Numbered from the stretch's first letter, positions 52,713-61,054 are shown. The stretch: 64,000 nucleotides of DNA from Streptomyces sannanensis (GCF_039536205.1 NZ_BAAAYL010000001.1:6696001-6760000), one strand, 5' to 3'. Program-made: numbers and translations. Notes: a model not told the origin generated them from the sequence alone.

Positions 52713-52982
52713 TCACCTGTGACCGCCATGACGGCAAACGGGAGCCAGACCCGGCGCGAGCCTGGCCAGGAAGGGGACGAGGAGCCCGATCATGGCGAAC
52801 GCGATGGTGAGGCCCGTGTGCCTTACCGCCTCGAACACCGTCCAGGCGGGCAGGAGAAGGCCGAACACACCCCAGGCGATGCGTGCGATCCATGACGCCG
52901 GACTCGTTGCGGCACTGCGGTCCTCCGGACGGCGGCCGCCCTGACCGGCAGAGCGGGTGCTGTGCCAGAAGCAGGGGAGCAC
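52713..52982 (-). CDS. Small membrane protein, probably 3'-truncated
   Basis: 89 residues from a GTG at 52982. Two hydrophobic helices: WIARIAWGVFGLLLPAWTVF and TGLTIAFAMIGLLVPFLARL, linked by EAVRH. The end (APVCRHGGHR) looks unlike a natural continuation and the protein may be cut by a rearrangement. Its first 28 codons overlap an opposite-strand gene relic. Possibly a damaged gene. Confidence 0.45.
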   Translation of the reverse strand: MLPCFWHSTRSAGQGGRRPEDRSAATSPASWIARIAWGVFGLLLPAWTVFEAVRHTGLTIAFAMIGLLVPFLARLAPGLAPVCRHGGHR

Positions 52983-53102
52983 CGTGACCGCCGAGGGCTA
53001 CACCAAACAACTGGTGGAGCAAGCTCCGCGACCAGGGTGGCTTCATCTCCAACATCTACATCGACAACCCCGCCGCCCAGTTGCCGGGCGTTCCCGTCTG
53101 CT
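52950..53102 (+). pseudogene. Frameshifted tail of a secreted SH3-like protein
   Basis: ERVLCQKQGSTVTAEGYT is followed in another frame by NNWWSKLRDQGGFISNIYID and NPAAQLPGVPVC then a stop. The CQxxG...W.KL..GG.IS..Y pattern and terminal Cys match small secreted SH3-like domains of Streptomyces. No signal peptide or start remains. Confidence 0.6.
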
Positions 53103-53360
53103 GAGTCGAGGCTTTCCGGTAGGGCAACCCAGTGTGCGTCCTACCGGGGAAGCCGCCGTTGTGTCGAGTCTGCCGTCGACGACGACGATCGGCACCGCAT
53201 GGCCCGCTTGAGCAGCAGACCGGAGCACTCCCGGTCGCTCACCGCGAACTGTTGACAACCCCCTTGAGGCTGCGTCGCAGTCATCCGCGGAGCCCCTCCC
53301 GGTGTCCGGGGTGACAGCCGACCCTCGACAGCGACGCCACCAAGACCCAGAAACTGCGGC

Positions 53361-53462
53361 CACCAGGTAATCGGCCGGGCACCGGGCTTCAGCCCGGTGG
53401 TGAAGGCCGTCTCCTGCGGAGCAGGGCAGGGAAAGCCGTTCCGCCGTCTGGGCGGAACGGCG
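53361..53462 (+). repeat. Structured repeat, copy B
   Basis: CACCAGGTAATCGGCCGGGC, hairpin CCGGGCTTCAGCCCGG, GCGGAGCAGGGCAGGGAAAG and terminal hairpin GCCGTTCCGCC / GGCGGAACGGC. It lies in the gene-free gap 53103-53631, which otherwise shows only a minus-strand protein-like scrap (SFDGAPISALRQYTEQQNRP) of unknown origin just after the repeat. Confidence 0.75.
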
Positions 53463-53631
53463 TCCACCACCTGCAACGGTCGGTTCTGCTGCTCGGTGTA
53501 CTGGCGCAGCGCGCTGATCGGTGCCCCGTCGAATGAACCGAGCCGTGGCCGTGCACTTCGACGAGCACTCTTACATCTTCCACGGTACGGTCACCGTCTC
53601 CGCAATCCGGCTCTGTCCCGCTCACGGCTCC

Positions 53632-54039
53632 TCAGATGGAGCCGACAACCTTGAGGGGAGTGACGCGAACAACCAACCGCTCCGCGTCTGCGCTCGCCGC
53701 CGGATTGAAATCCGCGTAGTTCTTGCCCGTGTACTTGCGGGACAGCTCGTCGATCAGCTGCGTCCCACCGTCAGTGGTCAAGGTGGCTGTGCCGCGGATC
53801 TCGGCGTAGGTGTACGGCGCGTCAGGCGGGTTGATCAGAATGTTCACGCGCGGGTCACGGCGGAGGTTCTGCTCCTTGCGGCGGCCGATGGTCGTGGAGA
53901 ACAGCAGGTCGTTACCGTCACGAGTGATCCAGACGATCGACTGCTGAATGCTTCCGTCGGGCTGGATGGTGGCTACGGACGCGAAGATCGGAGTGGTGTC
54001 GATGAGCTTCTTCAGGTCATCCGAGAGTTCGGCCGGCAC
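53632..54039 (-). CDS. PPOX-class F420-dependent oxidoreductase
   Basis: 135 residues from the GTG at 54039, which has AAGGAAAGG 9 nt upstream; a TTG at 54066 is the alternative. Split-barrel flavin-binding fold: TPIFASVATIQPDGSIQQSI, VWITRDGNDLLFSTTIGRRK, EQNLRRDPRVNILINPPDAP and YAEIRGTATLTTDGG. Members reduce substrates with coenzyme F420H2 or bind FMN. Substrate unknown. Confidence 0.88.
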   Translation of the reverse strand: MPAELSDDLKKLIDTTPIFASVATIQPDGSIQQSIVWITRDGNDLLFSTTIGRRKEQNLRRDPRVNILINPPDAPYTYAEIRGTATLTTDGGTQLIDELSRKYTGKNYADFNPAASADAERLVVRVTPLKVVGSI

Positions 54040-54170
54040 AAGCTGGGTCCTTTCCTTGAGTGACAACTGCCGCAGACGGCCTGTTCACCGTAGGTGGTCA
54101 AGGCCGAACAAGGGGCGATTGCCGGCCTAACACGCCAAAGCGAGAAGCGGTTGCACGACCTGACGGACCG

Positions 54171-54272
54171 GCTCGGCGGCGGAGCGGCTATTCCTGCCCC
54201 GCCACGCGGGAAACCCCCTTCCCCCCTCGCGGTGAAGCCCGAGGCACTCGGCGGCTTACCCGGCGGCGGACC
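54171..54272 (-). repeat. Structured repeat, copy C (inverted)
   Basis: Read on the minus strand: CCGCCGGGTAAGCCGCCGAG, TGCCTCGGGCTTCACCGCGA, a GCGTGGCGGGGCAGGAATAG segment, then GCCGCTCCGCCGCCGAGC. Opposite in orientation to the other three copies; both hairpins carry changes. The gap 54040-54550 holds no other feature. Confidence 0.7.
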
Positions 54273-54550
54273 AAGGCCTCCAGGAAGCACGGACGATGAC
54301 CCTGTACGGCAGCTCTCCTGCAGAGCGGAAGCGGTCAAGGCAGGGTCGCGCTGCGCGCCGCCGAGGAGCTCGCACAGGGGGTCACTCACTGGATATGAAC
54401 GATCAAAATCCTCGCATCATACAGCATCTCGGAGCTCTCCCTGGCAGTCTCGGAAGAACTCGGCTGCGCACCGCACACAGTACGTAAGGTCCGGGTCACC
54501 AACTGGGCAGGAGACGCCCGTTCACGCAGTGACCAGAAGGAGACATCGGT

Positions 54551-54925
54551 ATGGCCAATGTGGAGATCTCCCTCAAGGAGACAATGACATCGATCGAGGG
54601 CGCGCTAGGAGCTGCTCTGGTCGACTACACCAGCGGTATGGCGCTGGGCACCCTGGGGGGAGGCAAGGACCTCGACCTGACCGTCGCTGCAGCGGGTAAC
54701 ACGGACGTGATCCGCGCCAAGATGCGCACCATGGAGCACCTCGGCATCGAGGGTGAAATCGAAGACTTGTTGATCACGCTCGGGAGCCAATACCACTTGC
54801 TTCGGCTGATCAAGGGCCGCAGCGGCAATGGGTTGTTCCTCTACCTCGTTCTCGACAGGGCGAAGTCCAACCTGGCCATGGCCCGTCACCAGCTCAAGCG
54901 CATCGAGGCCGAACTGGAGGTGTAG
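54551..54925 (+). CDS. Roadblock/LC7-like protein
   Basis: 124 residues, AGAAGGAGACATC site. TMTSIEGALGAALVDYTSGM, ALGTLGGGKDLDLTVAAAGN, EIEDLLITLGSQYHLLRLIK and GLFLYLVLDRAKSNLAMARH. The arrangement resembles stand-alone roadblock/LC7 modules of Streptomyces. An interaction partner (GTPase or kinase) is not encoded nearby. The second orphan of this type in the window; the two are not close in sequence. Confidence 0.75.
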   Translation: MANVEISLKETMTSIEGALGAALVDYTSGMALGTLGGGKDLDLTVAAAGNTDVIRAKMRTMEHLGIEGEIEDLLITLGSQYHLLRLIKGRSGNGLFLYLVLDRAKSNLAMARHQLKRIEAELEV

Positions 54926-55125
54926 GCAGCCGCTTCCTCCGTACCTCCGCACACCCACAACTTGAAGATTTCTTCATCTGGGCACATCCAGATCAGGCCA
55001 ATCTCATGGGCGTGCGGGGCCGGAGTCGCGAGGATCGGTCCGCAACACTGCCCGCGGCGGCACGAACTGGGTCGTCGCGTCCGGAAAACAACCCGTCAAA
55101 CGCGGCAGGGAGCGAGCGATTCACC

Positions 55126-55497
55126 ATGCAGGTCCCCCTCTATCAGGCCAAGGCCGAGTTCTTCCGCATGCTCGGACACCCGGTGCGCATCCGGGTCCTG
55201 GAACTGCTGCAGAGTGGCCCCGTCCCCGTACGCGACCTGCTCAGCGAGATCGAGATCGAACCGTCCAGCCTCTCGCAGCAACTGGCCGTACTGCGCCGCT
55301 CGGGGATCGTGGTGTCCATTCGGGAAGGCTCCACCGTCAGCTACGCGCTCGCTGGCGGCGACGTCGCCGAACTCCTGCGCGCAGCTCGCCGAATCCTGAC
55401 CGAACTGCTCGCCGGCCAAAGCGAGTTGCTGGCCGAACTTCGGCAGGCCGACCATCAGCCGGCCCTGGCCCGGGGCAGCGCGGGCCGATCCTCATGA
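55126..55497 (+). CDS. ArsR-family winged-helix regulator without cysteines
   Basis: 123 residues from the ATG at 55126 with GGGAG upstream. LYQAKAEFFRMLGHPVRIRV, PVRDLLSEIEIEPSSLSQQL, AVLRRSGIVVSIREGSTVSY. The ArsR/SmtB fold is clear, but there is no cysteine, so the usual metal sites (ELCVCD type) are absent; it is probably not a metal sensor by that mechanism. No target gene is obvious downstream, where only remnants follow. Confidence 0.9.
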   Translation: MQVPLYQAKAEFFRMLGHPVRIRVLELLQSGPVPVRDLLSEIEIEPSSLSQQLAVLRRSGIVVSIREGSTVSYALAGGDVAELLRAARRILTELLAGQSELLAELRQADHQPALARGSAGRSS

Positions 55498-55580
55498 CTC
55501 CTCGGCCATGGCAGTCTTCGTCGACCGCCCGAGAGCGCCGGAGGGGACGCGGGCTCGGTGGGACTCGGCCTCGGGCAACC

Positions 55581-55689
55581 TGCCACCGGGCAAGCCGCCA
55601 GGTGCCTCGGGCTTCAGCCCGGGGGTGTAGGCGGTTGCCCGCGTAGCGGGGCAGGGACGGCCGTTCCGCCGCAGGGGGCGGAACGGCCA
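55581..55689 (+). repeat. Structured repeat, copy D
   Basis: The best-preserved copy: CCACCGGGCAAGCCGCCAGG, hairpin CGGGCTTCAGCCCG, GGCGGTTGCCCGCGTAGCGG, GGCAGGGAC and a perfect 12-bp terminal hairpin GGCCGTTCCGCC / GGCGGAACGGCC. It abuts (about 20 bp) the 5' end of a truncated VWA gene. Confidence 0.75.
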
Positions 55690-55711
55690 GCGGTGGGCGG
55701 AGGGGGGCGTT

Positions 55712-56015
55712 CCACCCGCCGCAGCCGTGGCGGGAGTTGCTGGGAGCGGCGGTCCGATCGGCAGCCGCCGGCGCCGGCGCGGGCGAGGACTACACCTACG
55801 GCCGGCCGTCGCGGCGCTCGGCCGGGGTGCCCGGCGCTGTTCTGCCGAGCCTGAGACGCAGACCGCCTCGGGTCTCCGTGGTCATCGACACATCCGGCTC
55901 CGTCAGTGAGGCCGAACTGGGCAGCGTGTTCCTGGAGGTCGCCGCGATCTCCCGTGCCGTGGGCGGCCGTCGCGACCTGGTCACCGTGGTGCCGTGCGAC
56001 GCGGCGGCCTCGCGC
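55712..56015 (+). pseudogene. Internal fragment of a DUF2201-type VWA protein
   Basis: PQPWRELLGAAVRSAAAGAG, GEDYTYGRPSRRSAGVPGAV, PRVSVVIDTSGSVSEAELGS, AISRAVGGRRDLVTVVPCDA. A VWA-like domain with the DTSGS metal site, as in DUF2201 predicted metallopeptidases, whose N-terminal domain is missing. The frame derails at about 56015 (ASRTRCAAPRRR). It starts right after repeat copy D. Confidence 0.78.
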
Positions 56016-56584
56016 ACCCGCTGTGCCGCGCCGAGGCGCCGATGGCTGCTCCGGCACCACGGTGACCTAGGAACAGGCCCGTTCCGCTTGGCCCGGGGCC
56101 GGCCTGAAAGGCCTCACCACAAGACGAGGAGCCCCCACCGTTGTGCGCCGGCCTCGGGCCTGCGGCGTCCGCTGCCCGGTTGCTGGGGCCCGAGAGGTAC
56201 TGCCGCCTGACCCGGTTCTTGGGCGTCGGCATGGTTGGCCCGGCTCCTCTTGAGGGGCACGGATGGAGCAGCCGGGCACGCAAGTGATCACGTCCGAGCC
56301 CGGCAGGAGACGCATGGGCATGCACCGGGCTGGTGGGCGTTGCGCCGCGTGAAGGGTGATCGATGCACGGCCCGTGCTGCATCGGCAGCGTCGCCTCGCC
56401 AGGTGTCGCGGGTCGAGGAGCGTGCACACCAGGTGTGCGGGCGGCGCCCGCATGGACGCCGCCCCTGGCGAGCGGCAGTCTGCCCCAGCCGTAGGCCGGT
56501 GTGCCGGATACCGCGGCGGTGGTAGCCGGGAATCGCTGCGCGGGGACGACGCGCTGGGGGCCGTTCCCGGGAGATGGTGAGACC
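56016..56584. other. Intergenic region, no gene seen
   Basis: 569 bp with no supported coding region, RNA or repeat. The final bases (GGGAGATGGTGAGACC) contain the ribosome-binding site of the next gene. Confidence 0.35.
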
Positions 56585-56980
56585 ATGAACGGAGGTTTCG
56601 CCATGATCGAAGCCCAGTGCCCGACCGCGAAGTACGGCGACAGGACAGACGTCGGGGAATGCCGCACGATCTGTGAACTGCTGGCCGGATACGCGCTCAA
56701 GACTCTCGCACCCGATGAGGCGAGCGTGGTGGGGGCTCACCTGGCAACCTGCGACGCGTGCCGGGACGAGCATGACTGCCTCGCGGCCGTGGCGGCGCAT
56801 CTGTCGCTTCTCCGCGACGCCCTGGCCCCCGACACAGGCCGAAACCGGTCGATGTGCGCGGTCCCCCAGGCCGAACACGGTCACGCGTTGCCCCACCGCC
56901 GCAGGCCGGACCGAGCGGCCCTGACCAGGCAGATCACACTGTCCCAATGGGTCAGCAAGACCACGACGTACTTCGGGTGA
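56585..56980 (+). CDS. zf-HC2 (anti-sigma-type zinc finger) protein
   Basis: 131 residues from the ATG at 56585; an ATG at 56603 is possible. CRTICELLAGYALKTLAPDE then ASVVGAHLATCDACRDEHDC contains the H-x3-C-x2-C zinc site of ZAS/zf-HC2 anti-sigma factors. After about residue 80 the sequence has no TM helix and is basic, ending SQWVSKTTTYFG. No sigma gene is adjacent, so it may be a truncated anti-sigma factor or an orphan. Confidence 0.7.
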   Translation: MNGGFAMIEAQCPTAKYGDRTDVGECRTICELLAGYALKTLAPDEASVVGAHLATCDACRDEHDCLAAVAAHLSLLRDALAPDTGRNRSMCAVPQAEHGHALPHRRRPDRAALTRQITLSQWVSKTTTYFG

Positions 56981-57129
56981 GCGCATCTCGTGGAAGCGAC
57001 GACGTGCCCGGGCCGGAAGCACTCCGGCCCTCAGGCCGGCGGCTTCACAAGAAGATCGGCGCGATGGGCTTCACCGCCACCGGCCGCACGGCCCGCCGGG
57101 CATCGAGCAGTGGCTGCGCGGCCGGCGCG

Positions 57130-57460
57130 AGCCGTCGGTCTGTGCTTCGTCAACCTCGACACCCTCTACGGCGTCACCGGCGTCTCCGTCACCGGCATGT
57201 ACCTGCTGGTCGCCATCGCGGCGCTGCGCTCCCGCCAGGTGTCGCACAAGGACACGCCCGCGTGGCGGATGCCCCTGTGGCCGGCGATGCCGGTGCTGCT
57301 GATCGTGGTGCTGCGGTACATCCTGAGCCGGCAGGACATGGCGTACCTGATGTGGACGGGCGGCATCACGGCGGTGGCGACGCTGTACTGGGCCCTGTAC
57401 CTCCGCCCGCGCCAGGACACGCGCTGGCTGGTGACCCTGCCGGAGGACGCACGGGACTGA
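57130..57460 (+). pseudogene. C-terminal fragment of an APC-family amino acid permease
   Basis: LCFVNLDTLYGVTGVSVTGM, YLLVAIAALRSRQVSHKDTP, WRMPLWPAMPVLLIVVLRYI and YLMWTGGITAVATLYWALYL are the last three to four helices of an amino acid/polyamine permease. The first eight or so helices are gone, and no start is present. Followed by a terminator that may belong to the original gene. Confidence 0.8.
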
Positions 57461-57768
57461 TATCCCGCGAACCCGACGGTACGGCCCGGTGGGGGTCCGA
57501 GATCCTCTCGGACCCCCACCGGGCTCTGTGCGCGTCCGTGACCCGCGCAGCGCTATGACCTTCCGCAACGCAGAAGCGACGGCTCTCAGCACTGGGTGTG
57601 AAGCCCACCGGCTGTTCGTGTGACCGTCGATGAGGAAGGTGGAGCACCGTCCGCCGACAGCGCAATGGTCGGGATCTGCGGACTGGGCCGGTCCCCCTGG
57701 CCAATTGATGGCTGAGCGGGCCCACGTCCGGCCCGTTCTGGTCCTCGTGGGCCAACCCATCGATGTGG
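57461..57768. other. Intergenic region with terminator only
   Basis: Beyond the hairpin at 57484-57524, no gene or fragment is recognised in these 308 bp. Confidence 0.4.
57484..57524. terminator. 19-bp perfect hairpin
   Basis: GCCCGGTGGGGGTCCGAGA, loop TCC, exact complement. Ends 24 bp after the permease fragment stop onward; functional for the plus strand. Confidence 0.85.
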
Positions 57769-58587
57769 CTAAACCCGCCGTGTGCCGGCAGTCGATGACC
57801 GGTTGGGCCCGTACTGGGCCAGTGCCGCCAGGGCCTCCGGAGCGCCGGACTGCCCCCGGACTCCCGGGAAGGCGTTGATGTCCACGATCAGCGGGGCGCC
57901 GTCGCCCGTGTCGATGATGTCCACGCCGTAGACGTCCAGTGCGAATACCTCGCCGACCTGGCGCACCACGGCGGGCCAGCCGGGCGGCAGGCTGCCAGGG
58001 GTGAGCGGCAGTGTGGGGCCCCGACCCTCGGGCGAGAGTTCGGAACGGCGCAGGGCGGCGAAGAGCTGGTCGCCGATCGCCCACAGTTTGTGGTCCCAGC
58101 CGCTGTTCGGTGCGAACTCCTGGACCACGACCGGCTCCTGTGGGCATGTGGCGGCGAGCTCCCGCAGTTGTATGTCGCTGTCGAGGCGGGCCACCAGGTC
58201 GTGCCTTCGGCTGTGGCGGCTCTTGACCACCACTGGGCCGGGGAGCCGCGGGCCGGACGCCAGTTGAGCGAGCGTGGTGTAGGTGCGGGTGGCCGCGAAC
58301 GGGAGGCCGGCCCGCAGGGCATGTTCCGCCATCGCCGTGCGGTCCTGGCACAGCGCGGTCGCCGCAGCCGAGTTCACCACGGAGGCGCCGCGCTGCTCCA
58401 GGGCGTGGGCGAGGGCCAGGGCACGTGGCGTACGCGACTTCAGCAGGTAGACGTTGGCGAGCGGCTCGGGGACTTCTGCCACCGTTCTCGGGTCCAGCGT
58501 CTCCACTTGATGCTCGGGGGTGAGCAGGGCGATGGTGGCGGCCAGCAGCGGATGACCGGGATCGGGCGTGATCAGGCCGATTCTCAT
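57769..58587 (-). CDS. RimK-like ATP-grasp ligase, second of a pair
   Basis: 272 residues. N-terminal domain MRIGLITPDPGHPLLAATIA; ATP-grasp core with LPGPVVVKSRHSRRHDLVA (Lys), EPVVVQEFAPNSGWDHKLWA, and the metal-binding VDIIDTGDGAPLIVDINAFP. ATP-grasp enzymes of this group join a carboxylate to an amine via acylphosphate. The start overlaps the stop of the upstream ATP-grasp gene (ATGA). No carrier protein, precursor peptide or transporter adjoins, so the substrate is open. Confidence 0.88.
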   Translation of the reverse strand: MRIGLITPDPGHPLLAATIALLTPEHQVETLDPRTVAEVPEPLANVYLLKSRTPRALALAHALEQRGASVVNSAAATALCQDRTAMAEHALRAGLPFAATRTYTTLAQLASGPRLPGPVVVKSRHSRRHDLVARLDSDIQLRELAATCPQEPVVVQEFAPNSGWDHKLWAIGDQLFAALRRSELSPEGRGPTLPLTPGSLPPGWPAVVRQVGEVFALDVYGVDIIDTGDGAPLIVDINAFPGVRGQSGAPEALAALAQYGPNRSSTAGTRRV

Positions 58588-59522
58588 ATGTTCTTGCCCG
58601 TCGCCACGGGGACCTGCACAGGGTGCGGGAGGAGTGTCAACGGCGTCCCGCCGACCGCGTCGTGCTGTTCCGGCGGACGGACAGAGGCCGGCTCGGGCGC
58701 GCCGACCGTCTGGCCGGTGCGGGCCAGCCCGAGCACGGCTCGTGCCACCCGCGCCGCCGCGTCAGGGACCTGACGGAAGCTGGGGAAGTCGTTCACATCG
58801 ACGACCACGGGGCCGTCCGGCCCCAGCACTACGTCCACACCGTACAGATCGAGGCCGTAGACCACCCCGACCTGGGCAACTATCGCGGCCACCTCGGCCG
58901 ACAGCGGCACGCGGCGTTCCCTCACCGAGTGGTCCGGGTGGAGCGGGGAGCGGCGCTCGGTCGCGTACAGTTCGCCGCCGACGCTGTACACCTTGACGTC
59001 GATGCCCGAGTTGGCCACATACGGCTGGGCGATGAGCATTCCCTCTCCCACCAGTTCGGGGACCAACGTGGCGAGCCGGTCCGGCGACGACACCAGGTGC
59101 ACGGCCCGCCCCGAACTGCCGTCGGCGGGCTTGACCACCAGCGGGTATTCCGACGCCGGGATCTCGGCCAGCAGCTCAGGCCGCGCCGCCGCGTAGGTCG
59201 GCGGCAGAGGAAGCCCACGGCTGCGACCAATGGCTGCGGCCAGCGCCTTGTCCCGTACACCTCGTATCGACCGGGCGTCGTTGATCGTTGTTATCCCGGC
59301 TGAGGCCGCGGCTTCGAGCAAGGTGAGCCCCGGGCCGCCGGAGACCGTCTTGAGAACCCACGCGTCATGGGTGCTCGCCTGCACCACCTCAGTCATGCGC
59401 AGCAGGCAACCGCCCGGCCGCAGCACGTCCACCTGGTGCCCCCAAGAAATCAGTTGACGGATCACCTCAACCGGCATGCCGTCGTGGCGGTATTGCTCCT
59501 CCACCAGAAAGCAGAGCTTCAT
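58584..59522 (-). CDS. RimK-like ATP-grasp ligase, first of a pair
   Basis: 312 residues. MKLCFLVEEQYRHDGMPVEV, VLKTVSGGPGLTLLEAAASA, then YPLVVKPADGSSGRAVHLVS (ATP Lys), LIAQPYVANSGIDVKVYSVG, GLDLYGVDVVLGPDGPVVVD with VNDFPSF (metal ligands). The C-terminal 45 residues are a proline-rich tail. It resembles its partner in organisation but not closely in sequence, suggesting two successive ligations. A dyad at 59568-59599, about 50-75 bp upstream of the start, may be its operator. Confidence 0.88.
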   Translation of the reverse strand: MKLCFLVEEQYRHDGMPVEVIRQLISWGHQVDVLRPGGCLLRMTEVVQASTHDAWVLKTVSGGPGLTLLEAAASAGITTINDARSIRGVRDKALAAAIGRSRGLPLPPTYAAARPELLAEIPASEYPLVVKPADGSSGRAVHLVSSPDRLATLVPELVGEGMLIAQPYVANSGIDVKVYSVGGELYATERRSPLHPDHSVRERRVPLSAEVAAIVAQVGVVYGLDLYGVDVVLGPDGPVVVDVNDFPSFRQVPDAAARVARAVLGLARTGQTVGAPEPASVRPPEQHDAVGGTPLTLLPHPVQVPVATGKNI

Positions 59523-60451
59523 CGATCCATCTTCCCGCTACCTCCGGACGTCCGCCCTTACCATCGGCATCCTGTGACGCCCTGTGACATCACAGGATGT
59601 CATGAACCGTCCTGCGGCCAGGGAGGCCGGACTCTTGATCATTAGGGCTTCCATCACGCAGCGAAGGCCATTTGAGGACAGACCTCAGGTCTCAAGAACA
59701 GCCGGCCCGCCCCACGAGGCATACACACGCAAACCGATGCCACGAAGCCTCGGGCGATGAAGTAGACCAGCCGTTCCTGAAGACTGAGCGGGGGTGAGTC
59801 CTGTTGCCAGGACATGTGCTCAGCCGCGTGCCCCGGACGGTGTTGGGCATGCTGGTCGCCCGCGTTCGCTCCGTGTCCCGGCGGCACGGATCGTGTCCGT
59901 GGTCCGGGAATGCGGGGGGCGTTTCCTCACGCCCAGGTGTGCGCCCACCAGCCGCAGCACCTTCTCATCCTGGGGCATCAGCCCCTTGAGCCGGTCTCGT
60001 ACCGCTACACCGACGGACCGGGAGCGACGAACGGCGCCTCGATCGGACGGAGTTCACGGTCGGCCATGCGCGGCAGCCTGAAGCGCCTTGCCTGCGCGGT
60101 TCGTCGCCGACCGGCGCCCGTACAGGCGGAGCGGTTTTCGGCGTCGTCCCTCCGAGCTACCGGCCCGCCTCTACGACCCCGCCGGCAGGGGGGACCCGAC
60201 CACGCCGAAGCCGCCCGCTTGCTCCTCACGTTCACGCAGCGGCGCGGCCTGGTCGGGATGCATGCCGCCGATGCCGGACTCGCCCCGGTGGCGAGCAGGT
60301 AGGCGACGGCCTTGCACGCTTCGGCGGACGTGCTCCGGTTACGTTCTGATCAAGCACTCGCGCACCCCTTGTGCGCCAGATCACCTCAGCATACGTTTCG
60401 TGCCACACCAGCGAACAAAGTGTTTGCTGACGGCGCATCGGGTGTTTACTC
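59523..60451. other. Long low-information region with relics
   Basis: 929 bp with no secure gene. A minus-strand frame at about 60030-59935 reads SVGVAVRDRLKGLMPQDEKV followed by LRLVGAHLG. It resembles the start of TnpB-related proteins of Streptomyces (weak). A 53-codon minus frame, 59815-59654, starting MSWQQDSPPLSLQERLVYF and containing VCVCMPRGAG, has no clear ribosome-binding site. The promoter of the HTH-cupin gene lies at the right end, which is locally AT-richer. Confidence 0.35.
59568..59599. promoter_or_regulatory. Dyad upstream of the ATP-grasp pair
   Basis: CATCCTGTGA and TCACAGGATG (perfect 10-bp arms) flank a 12-bp spacer that contains a second CCTGTGAC, so there is a direct repeat as well as a palindrome. 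Likely regulator site; the regulator is unknown. Confidence 0.6.
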
Positions 60452-61054
60452 ATGGCGGAGCCACCACTTCCCAACCCCTCGAAGGACGACTCCGACGCGC
60501 TCGCCGACGCGGCGCTGGGCGCCCGCATCCGGGAGTACCGCATGAAGCGGCGCATGTCGCTGCGTGCCCTGGGGGCGGCTGCCCAGGCCAGCCCGGGCTT
60601 CCTCAGCCAGTTGGAGCGCGGGCAGGCGAACGCCTCCATCGGCATGCTGCGGCGCATCGCAGCGGCGCTCGGCCTCACCGTGGCCGACGTCTTCGACCAG
60701 AGCGGTCCCACCGGTCCGCGAGTCGTACGGCGCGCCGACCGGCCGATGCTGCAGACCGCCCCAGGGAGCCGGAAGTTCCTGATCTCCCAGCGGCCGCTCG
60801 GTCATCTGGAGGTGTACGCGGGTGAGTTCGAACCAGGAGCCTCCACCGGCGACGACGCCTACACCCACGGGGACTCGCAGGAGATCCTCCTGGTGGTCAG
60901 CGGCAGCGTCCGGGTCGAACTGGACGGCCACCCCCACATTCTGGACGCCGGCGACAGCATCGAATACCAGTCCTCCACCCCGCACCGGGTGGTCAACGAC
61001 CGTGAGACGCCCGCCGAGATCCTCTGGATCATCAGTCCGCCGACACCGGACTGA
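60452..61054 (+). CDS. XRE-type HTH regulator with C-terminal cupin
   Basis: 200 residues. HTH at about 22-78: LGARIREYRMKRRMSLRALG, ASPGFLSQLERGQANASIGM, LRRIAAALGLTVADVF. Cupin at about 115-195: YTHGDSQEILLVVSGSVRVE, ILDAGDSIEYQSSTPHRVVN. PuuR-like regulators of this build sense polyamines or related small molecules. It lies 63 bp upstream of a polyamine-type ABC operon on the same strand and probably regulates it. Confidence 0.92.
   Translation: MAEPPLPNPSKDDSDALADAALGARIREYRMKRRMSLRALGAAAQASPGFLSQLERGQANASIGMLRRIAAALGLTVADVFDQSGPTGPRVVRRADRPMLQTAPGSRKFLISQRPLGHLEVYAGEFEPGASTGDDAYTHGDSQEILLVVSGSVRVELDGHPHILDAGDSIEYQSSTPHRVVNDRETPAEILWIISPPTPD

Noticed and set aside
50677..55689. Reading the four structured repeats as a CRISPR or riboswitch
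   Set aside because: Spacing is kilobases and one copy is inverted, excluding CRISPR; they do not precede a common set of genes, arguing against a riboswitch.
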